From contig NZ_KB894415.1 of NCBI RefSeq assembly GCF_000374445.1, positions 1 to 64,000 on the forward strand: a stretch of 64,000 nucleotides of DNA. The letters are read 5' to 3'. Below the pieces are notes generated by a model. The model worked only from the letters and a program-made list of their open reading frames with translations, was not told where the DNA came from and searched no databases. The DNA comes from Actinokineospora enzanensis DSM 44649. GTDB taxonomy: Bacteria > Actinomycetota > Actinomycetes > Mycobacteriales > Pseudonocardiaceae. The position numbers and the translations under genes were made by a program. Each line of letters begins with the position of its first letter. The first letter of the stretch is position 1. Shown here piece after piece: positions 58,892-64,000 of the stretch.

Positions 58892-60093
58892 GAGGTTCGG
58901 AGGTCGGAGACGGCTTCCACGAGCTGGTCGACCTCCACGGAGTTGGTGTAGTGCGCGAGTCCCACGCGGACCGCGCCGCCCACCTCACCGACCCCGAGCG
59001 TGGCGAACACGCCGGTGGGGGTGTCGTCGGCGAACGCGCAGATGCCGCGTTCGGCCAGCCGAACCACGGCGTCCTGCGCCTTCACGTCGGCCACGGTGAA
59101 CGCCAGTGCGGGGATGCGCCGCATGGCGTCGCCGATGACCATCAGGTGCCGCTGCGCGCGCAGGTCGCTGATCAGCCGGGACAGCAGACCGGCCTGGTAG
59201 CTCTTGGCCGAGCTGAGCGAGGTGACCAGCCGCTCGCGGCGGGTGCCGGTGGCCGCGTCGTCCAGATCGGCGAGGTAGTCCACCGAGGCGACCAGGCCTG
59301 CCAGCAGCGGGTAGGCGTGCTGGCCCAGCTCCAGCCGCTCCGGGCCCTGTGCGCGCGGGTCGAGCGAGCTGGCGGGCAGCCGCTCCAGCATGGCCGGGTC
59401 GGCGAAGGCCAGCGCGGCCACCCCGGGACCGCCCCAGGCGCTCGCGGACACCGCGACCACGTCGACACCCAGCGCCTGGATGTCCATTGGCACGAACGGC
59501 GCGGACGAGGACGCGTCCACCACCACGACCGCCCGCTGCGCCTTGGCCAGCTCGGTGATCCTGGTCAGGTCGGGTCGGGTGCCGACCGCGCCGGACGCGC
59601 CGGTCACCGCGACCACCTTGGTCCGGTGCGAGACCAGGTTCTCGTACTGCCAGGCGGGCAGCTCGCAGGTCTCGATGTCGATCTCCGCCCAGCGCACCGT
59701 CGCCCCGGCCCGCTGCGCCACCCGCAGCCAGGGCGCGGTGTTCGCCTGGTGGTCCAGCCGGGACAGCACGACCTCGTCGCCGATCAGCCAGCCGTCGCCG
59801 AGCGCCTCGGCCAGCCGGGCCAGCAGCTGCGCGGTGTTCGGCCCGAGCACCACCCCGGCGGGCTCGCAGCCGACCAGGTCGGCCACCGCGCGGCGGGCGG
59901 CGTCCACGATCGCCTCGGCGCGCTGCGACGCGGGGAACACCCCGCCGGGCCCGGACACCGGGGCGCGCAACGCGGTCGACACCGCGGTCGCCACCTGTTC
60001 GGGCACCTGCATGCCCGCGGGCGAGTCGAGGTGGACCCAGCCGTCACCCAGCGCGGGGAACAGCCCACGAATTCGAGCGACGTCGAAGGCCAT
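58888..60093 (-). CDS. Cysteine desulfurase-like PLP-fold protein lacking the catalytic lysine
   Basis: A 401-residue fold-type I aminotransferase-like protein. It begins MAFDVARIRGLFPALGDGWV, with SRLDHQANTAPWL, VVVVDASSSAP and, where the PLP lysine normally lies (HK or YK before the glycine loop), SASAWGGPG. The residue before Trp is alanine (A219), and the usual histidine near VDxxH is missing too. It matches Rv3778c-like proteins, which as I recall also lack lysine. The ATG at 60093 has TACGGT seven bases upstream. It is probably non-catalytic or uses another chemistry. Confidence 0.82.
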   Translation of the reverse strand: MAFDVARIRGLFPALGDGWVHLDSPAGMQVPEQVATAVSTALRAPVSGPGGVFPASQRAEAIVDAARRAVADLVGCEPAGVVLGPNTAQLLARLAEALGDGWLIGDEVVLSRLDHQANTAPWLRVAQRAGATVRWAEIDIETCELPAWQYENLVSHRTKVVAVTGASGAVGTRPDLTRITELAKAQRAVVVVDASSSAPFVPMDIQALGVDVVAVSASAWGGPGVAALAFADPAMLERLPASSLDPRAQGPERLELGQHAYPLLAGLVASVDYLADLDDAATGTRRERLVTSLSSAKSYQAGLLSRLISDLRAQRHLMVIGDAMRRIPALAFTVADVKAQDAVVRLAERGICAFADDTPTGVFATLGVGEVGGAVRVGLAHYTNSVEVDQLVEAVSDLRTS

Positions 60094-60162
60094 GCGCCAC
60101 ACCGTACGAGAGTGCCCCCGGCCACCGCCTGCGCGGGTCCGCCGACGACTACCCTCGCAGGG

Positions 60163-60705
60163 GTGACACAACCCAGCAACGGCCCTGACGAGCTGCCGCA
60201 GCACGTGGTGGTGGTCGGCCCCGACGGCTCCCCCCTGGGCACCGCCCGGATCCCGGACGGCGACCCCGCCCCCGGCGAGTCGGTCGGCGACCTGGTCGAG
60301 CAGCCCGCCAAGGTGATGCGCATCGGCACCATGATCAAGCAGCTGCTGGAGGAGGTGCGCGCCGCACCGCTGGACGAGGCCAGCCGCAACCGGCTGCGTG
60401 AGATCCACAAGCGGTCGATCGCCGAGCTGGAGGACGGGCTGGCCCCGGAGCTGCGCGAGGAGCTGGAGCGGCTGTCACTGCCGTTCGCCGAGGAGAACAC
60501 GCCGTCGGACGCGGAGCTGCGGATCGCCCAGGCGCAGCTGGTCGGCTGGCTGGAGGGGCTGTTCCACGGCATCCAGACGGCGCTGTTCGCCCAGCAGATG
60601 GCGGCCAGGGTGCAGCTGGAGCAGATGCGCCGCGGTCTGCCGCCGGGCTCCCGCCCGGACGCGGAGTCGCCGCTGCGGCCGAGCAACCCCGGCCAGTACC
60701 TCTGA
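60163..60705 (+). CDS. bpa: Bacterial proteasome activator (Bpa/PafE)
   Basis: A 180-residue protein of the Bpa/PafE family, an ATP-independent ring that opens the 20S proteasome gate. The core is a long helical bundle (VMRIGTMIKQLLEEVRAAPL, IHKRSIAELEDGLAPELREE, AQLVGWLEGLFHGIQTAL). The C-terminus ends in GQYL (177-180), the motif that docks into the proteasome. The GTG at 60163 is seven bases after TACCCT. Position between the Rv3778c-like gene and the galactan genes matches M. tuberculosis Rv3780. Confidence 0.92.
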   Translation: MTQPSNGPDELPQHVVVVGPDGSPLGTARIPDGDPAPGESVGDLVEQPAKVMRIGTMIKQLLEEVRAAPLDEASRNRLREIHKRSIAELEDGLAPELREELERLSLPFAEENTPSDAELRIAQAQLVGWLEGLFHGIQTALFAQQMAARVQLEQMRRGLPPGSRPDAESPLRPSNPGQYL

Positions 60706-60715
60706 ACTGCTGAAA

Positions 60716-60750
60716 CGAAGGATCCGCACCGGCTCGGTGCGGATCCTTCG
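60716..60750. terminator. Bidirectional hairpin terminator
   Basis: The 15-bp arms 60716-60730 and 60736-60750 are perfectly complementary with loop GGCTC. It separates the convergent bpa and glfT1 genes, touching the glfT1 stop. Confidence 0.9.
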
Positions 60751-61647
60751 TCAATGCCGAAAGAACTGTTCTCGCTGGCCTTTGCGGACCAGACGGAGCC
60801 AGTCCAGGAATGCCTTCGGGTCGCGCTTGGTGCCCAGGAAGTACAGGCCGAACCGGAAGACCTCCAGCATGCCCAGCTTGCGCATGCCCGGCTGGGACAG
60901 CAGGTAGCCGCGGTTGCGGTAGGTGTAGTACCGCTTGATCGCGTTGTCCGGGTCCTGGGCGTGCAGCTTGCCGCCCAGCATCGGCTTGAACTCGTCCGAG
61001 CCGTCCGGGTGCAGGTAGGCCGCGCGCAGGCAGGTGCCGAACGGCACCCCGGAGCGGACCATGCGCCGGTGGATCTCCACCTCGTCGCCGCGGAAGAACA
61101 GCCGGTAGTCCGGCACGCCCACCACATCGAGGGTGTCCGCGCGGAACAGCGCTCCGTTGAACAGCGACGCGATACCCGGCAGGAAGTCGGTGCCCAGCTC
61201 GTCCGCGCTGCGCTTCCAGGTGAGGCCCCGGCGCAGCGGGAAGGCCAGCTTCTCCGGCTGGTCGATGTTGGTGACCATCGGCGAGACCTCGGCCAGGCCG
61301 CGCTGCTCGGCCACCTCAAGCAGGGTCGCCAGCACGGTCTCATCCGCCGGGCGGCCGTCGTCGTCGGCCAGCCACAGCCAGTCCGCGCCCATCGACAGCG
61401 CGTGCAGCATGCCCAGCGCGAACCCGCCCGCGCCACCGAGATTGCGGTGCGACTCCAGGTAGGTCGTGGGCAGCGGGCAGGACTCCACCACCTCGCGGGC
61501 GGAGTCGTCCGGCCCGTTGTCGACCACCACGAGGTGGTCCGGCGGCCGCGTCTGGGCCGCGATCATCTTGAGCGAATCGGCCAGCAGGGCGCGCCGGTGC
61601 CGGGTGACAACCACCGCGACCACGGCGCCCGCGGGCAACTTCGTCAT
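60751..61647 (-). CDS. glfT1: Galactofuranosyltransferase GlfT1
   Basis: A 298-residue GT-A glycosyltransferase that in mycobacteria adds the first galactofuranose residues to the decaprenyl-linked linker disaccharide of arabinogalactan. The UDP-binding and metal site is WLWLADDDGRP; further motifs are FFRGDEVEIHRRMVRSG and YLHPDGSDEFKP. The start overlaps the wzt stop (ATGA). Together with wzt and wzm it forms the operon seen around Rv3781-Rv3783. The presence of GlfT1 predicts an arabinogalactan wall. Confidence 0.9.
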   Translation of the reverse strand: MTKLPAGAVVAVVVTRHRRALLADSLKMIAAQTRPPDHLVVVDNGPDDSAREVVESCPLPTTYLESHRNLGGAGGFALGMLHALSMGADWLWLADDDGRPADETVLATLLEVAEQRGLAEVSPMVTNIDQPEKLAFPLRRGLTWKRSADELGTDFLPGIASLFNGALFRADTLDVVGVPDYRLFFRGDEVEIHRRMVRSGVPFGTCLRAAYLHPDGSDEFKPMLGGKLHAQDPDNAIKRYYTYRNRGYLLSQPGMRKLGMLEVFRFGLYFLGTKRDPKAFLDWLRLVRKGQREQFFRH

Positions 61648-62432
61648 CGCTCGCCAAGCCTTTCCAACGTCTCGTGGCTCATGTACTCGAACGGGTCGCG
61701 GCCCTTGTACGCGGTCAACACCTCACGCAGCGAGCCGTGCATGCGGACCCGGCCCTCGTCCATCCAGATGGCCGTGTCGCAGAGCTCGAAGAGCAGCTCG
61801 TCCGAGTGCGAGGCGAACACCAGCATGCCGGAGCGGCGGACCAGGTCGACCAGCCGGGTGCGGGCCTTGGCCATGAACTCCGCGTCCACCGCGCCGATGC
61901 CCTCGTCCAGCAGCAGGATCTCCGGGTCGATCGAGGTGACCACGCCCAGCGCCAGCCGCACCCGCATGCCTGCGGAGTAGGTGCGCAGCGGCAGCCGCAG
62001 GTAGTCGCCGAGATCGGTGAACGCGGCGATGTCGTCGACCCGCTCCTGCATCTCCTTGCGGGTCATGCCCAGGAACAGACCGCGGATCAGGATGTTCTCC
62101 AGACCGGAGATCTCCGGGTCCATGCCGACCGCGAGGTCGAACACCGGTGCGATCTTGCCGTTGATCTCGGCGGTGCCCCGGGTCGGCTCGTAGATGCCGG
62201 ACAGCAGCCGTAGCAGCGTGGACTTGCCCGCGCCGTTGTGGCCGACCAGCGCGACCCGGTCGCCCTCCTTGAGACTGAGGGTGATGTTGTCCAGTGCCTC
62301 GATGATCGGCACCCGGGAGGCGTCGGAGATCTTGCCGCCGACCTTGCCGAGCACGGCCTTCTTCAGCGAACGCGTCTTGGCGTCGAAGATCGGGAAGTCG
62401 ACGCACGCGTTGCGGACCTCGATGCTGACCAT
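61644..62432 (-). CDS. wzt: Galactan ABC transporter ATP-binding protein (Wzt)
   Basis: A 262-residue ATPase: N-terminal MVSIEVRNACVDFPIFDAKT, Walker A VGHNGAGKST, the Q/signature region TYSAGMRVRL and Walker B EILLLDEGIGAVD. It powers Wzm-mediated export of the lipid-linked galactan. It lacks a C-terminal carbohydrate-binding domain, as for transporters that move a capped or short chain. ATG at 62432 follows GAGGCG. It is between wzm (12 bp away) and glfT1 (four-base overlap). Confidence 0.9.
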   Translation of the reverse strand: MVSIEVRNACVDFPIFDAKTRSLKKAVLGKVGGKISDASRVPIIEALDNITLSLKEGDRVALVGHNGAGKSTLLRLLSGIYEPTRGTAEINGKIAPVFDLAVGMDPEISGLENILIRGLFLGMTRKEMQERVDDIAAFTDLGDYLRLPLRTYSAGMRVRLALGVVTSIDPEILLLDEGIGAVDAEFMAKARTRLVDLVRRSGMLVFASHSDELLFELCDTAIWMDEGRVRMHGSLREVLTAYKGRDPFEYMSHETLERLGER

Positions 62433-62443
62433 GTGCGCCTCGC

Positions 62444-63355
62444 TCAGACCCAGTAGGAAATGCGGGAACGGTAGTTGCGCATGGCCACCAGCGCCAGGGT
62501 CCAGCCGACCACGGTGACCCCGCCCGCGACCGCCCAGTGCGTCCAGCTCTGCTGGCCACCGATCAGCGGCGCGCGCAGGATCTCGATGAAGTGGTAGAGC
62601 GGGTTCAACTCGATGATCAGGTGCTTCCAGTCGCCCGGACCGAGCTTGGCGGTCAGCACGTCGGTCGGCCAGACGATCGGGGTGGCGTAGAACAGCAGGT
62701 TGGTGAGCGCGTTCACGACCGGCGGGATGTCCCGGTAGCGGGTGCTGATGATGCCGAACAGCAGGCTGACCCAGCCGCCGTTGAGCGCGATGAGCATGAA
62801 CGCCGGGATGGCCAGCAGCACCGACCAGCTCAGGCCAGGCTGGACGATGCCCTTCTCGGAGAGCGTGTACGCGTGGTCCAGCGCCCCGAAGGAGATCGCC
62901 AGGACGACGAAGTACACCAGCATGTTGTGCACCAGCATCAGCGTCTGCCGCCACACCGTGCGCAGCGCGTAGACCGACAGCGGCGCGGGCAGGTGCTTGA
63001 TCAGGCCCTCGTTCGAGACGAAGGTCTCCGAGCCCTCCAGCAGGCAGCCCAGGATGAAGCCCCACACGATGAAGCCGACGGTGAGGTACGGCAGGAACGT
63101 GCTCATGTCCGAGCCGAACAGCTGGGAGTAGATGAACCCCAGTCCGGCCGCGGTCACGCCCATGCTCAGGGTGATCCACAGCGGGCCGATCACCGAGCGG
63201 CGGTAGCGCTGCTTGATGTCCTGCCAACCGAGGTGCCCCCACAGCTCGCGGGCGGCGAGGCCTGCGCGAATGTCCTGCGCCGCTCGCGCCCAGCTACGAC
63301 CGGCGTGGGCCACCACCGGGCCGGGGGGGATATCTACCGCGCTCATTGCCTGCAC
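62444..63355 (-). CDS. wzm: Galactan ABC transporter permease (Wzm)
   Basis: A 303-residue O-antigen/galactan-type ABC-2 permease with about six membrane helices: WQDIKQRYRRSVIGPLWITL amphipathic entry, then TVGFIVWGFILGCLLEGSE, FVSNEGLIKHLPAPLSVYAL and the C-terminal end with RYRDIPPVVNALTNLLFYAT. The GTG at 63355 is eight bases after TAGGCT; an ATG at 63346 is possible. It is first in the wzm-wzt-glfT1 operon. Confidence 0.9.
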   Translation of the reverse strand: MQAMSAVDIPPGPVVAHAGRSWARAAQDIRAGLAARELWGHLGWQDIKQRYRRSVIGPLWITLSMGVTAAGLGFIYSQLFGSDMSTFLPYLTVGFIVWGFILGCLLEGSETFVSNEGLIKHLPAPLSVYALRTVWRQTLMLVHNMLVYFVVLAISFGALDHAYTLSEKGIVQPGLSWSVLLAIPAFMLIALNGGWVSLLFGIISTRYRDIPPVVNALTNLLFYATPIVWPTDVLTAKLGPGDWKHLIIELNPLYHFIEILRAPLIGGQQSWTHWAVAGGVTVVGWTLALVAMRNYRSRISYWV

Positions 63356-63424
63356 GGTGGCTCAGCCTACCGGCGAGCTTTTCGCGTTCCTTGCAGGGCG
63401 GTGGCCTGGATTACACCCTGGAGT

Positions 63425-64000
63425 ATGACGGCCGGCAGCATGGTTGCCGTGCGCGACCACCGGATACTCCCCGCAACCGTCGCCGTCGTGCCCGCGCGGG
63501 CCGGATCGAAGGGCGTGCCGGGAAAGAACCTGGCCAGAGTGGGTGGCGTGCCGTTGGTGGCGCGGACCGTGCACGCTCTGCTGTCCGCGAACCGGGTGAA
63601 CGAAGTCATGGTGAGCACGGACAGCGACGAGATCGCCGGGGTCGCGGCCGCCGCTGGCGCCACGGTCGTGCATCGACCCGTCACCCTGTCGGGGGATGCA
63701 GCGACTTCGGAGTCGGCGGTGCTGCACGCCCTCGACGGGCTCGGGGCGGATCCGGACACGGTGTTGCTGGCGCAGTGCACGTCACCGTTCCTGACGCCCG
63801 AGACCGTCGACGCGGTGGTCGGCAAGGTCCGCGACGAGGGCTTCGACTCGGTGTTCACCGGCACGCGGGTGCACGAGTTCCTCTGGCGGCCCGCGGCCGA
63901 CGGGACCGTGACCGGGGTCAACCACGACGTCCGGCACCGGCCGCGACGACAGGACCGCGACCCGGAGTTCCGCGAGACCGGCGCGCTGTACGGGATGCGC
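63425..64000 (+). CDS. neuA: Acylneuraminate cytidylyltransferase-like protein (partial)
   Basis: The first 192 codons of a CMP-sugar synthetase-like nucleotidyltransferase; it runs off the right edge. It shows the P-loop-like VPARAGSKGVPGKNL near 22-36, then STDSDEIAGVA, LAQCTSPF and ETGALYGM, all features of NeuA/KdsB-type enzymes that activate sialic or related acids with CTP. The ATG at 63425 is preceded by TACACC at seven bases. It is divergent from wzm. Partner genes such as neuB would lie to the right. Its substrate (sialic acid, Kdo-like or legionaminic acid) is not determined. Confidence 0.82.
   Translation, partial: MTAGSMVAVRDHRILPATVAVVPARAGSKGVPGKNLARVGGVPLVARTVHALLSANRVNEVMVSTDSDEIAGVAAAAGATVVHRPVTLSGDAATSESAVLHALDGLGADPDTVLLAQCTSPFLTPETVDAVVGKVRDEGFDSVFTGTRVHEFLWRPAADGTVTGVNHDVRHRPRRQDRDPEFRETGALYGMR

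Noticed and set aside
57928-60162. Long plus-strand frame running into bpa
   Set aside because: Most of it is out of frame with the oxidoreductase or antisense to the PLP-fold gene; its composition is that of a GC-rich shadow frame.

Overview
This 64 kb window is high-GC actinobacterial chromosome, most likely from a member of the Pseudonocardiaceae. The evidence is very high GC, many GTG starts, an EspG-type ESX accessory protein, a bacterial proteasome activator (Bpa), and a galactan-synthesis/export block (Wzm, Wzt, GlfT1) typical of arabinogalactan-walled actinomycetes. From memory, several blocks follow the gene order of the origin-proximal M. tuberculosis region (tadA, its partner and tyrA near a tRNA-Ser; a HisC2/Pat aminotransferase; the Rv3777 to Rv3783 block). 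The backbone is therefore probably conserved core chromosome with small insertions.

Region by region. (1) 1-6682 is the right part of an integrated actinomycete element (AICE-like). It holds an excisionase-like HTH protein, a DUF3987-type ATPase that is the probable replication protein, three small operon genes, an HTH protein with a Cys/His tail, and a divergent GntR repressor coupled to a PP2C-like phosphatase. Long repeat-rich non-coding DNA lies around the xis and rep genes. The element ends at a 3' fragment of tRNA-Ser(GGA). The integrase and the intact tRNA should lie left of the window. (2) 6.7-16 kb: DUF2786 protein, aminopeptidase P with a tiny downstream gene, tRNA-Ser(CGA), CsbD, tadA and its partner, an M20 amidohydrolase, tyrA, and a membrane-anchored FN3 protein. 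(3) 16-31 kb: glycolipid-binding-like protein, Rv0909-like protein, FUSC membrane protein, thioester-domain surface protein with an LPxTG-like tail, DUF885 protein, SRPBCC protein, a MarR/GbsR-controlled ABC exporter, an MFS transporter and a secreted GH20 hexosaminidase. (4) 31-45 kb: NB-ARC/TPR NTPase divergent from a 2OG-Fe(II) oxygenase, tRNA-Arg(ACG), tRNA-Ser(GCT), MprF-like protein, ScoAB CoA-transferase, EspG plus a dienelactone-hydrolase-like pseudoenzyme, aromatic aminotransferase, TauE, a FadR-type regulator with a divergent MFS gene, and an LAxTG surface protein. (5) 45-58 kb: YpfJ-like metalloprotease, secreted 5'-nucleotidase, MarR regulator, tRNA-Ser(TGA), an unusual three-gene cassette (polytopic membrane protein, 59-aa protein, STAND-like NTPase) and two tandem secreted M28 aminopeptidases. 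(6) 58-64 kb: quinone oxidoreductase, PLP-fold protein lacking the catalytic lysine, bpa, glfT1-wzt-wzm, and the start of a neuA-like gene.

Features of the whole window. Many starts have a TANNNT -10 hexamer only 4-8 nt upstream and no Shine-Dalgarno, so leaderless transcription looks common. Transcription units are separated by strong GC-rich hairpins. All four serine tRNA families are represented (three intact genes, one as an attachment-site fragment). No CRISPR array, rRNA or IS transposase was seen. The most novel-looking items are the repeat architecture of the integrated element and the overlapping membrane protein / 59-aa / STAND NTPase cassette beside tRNA-Ser(TGA).
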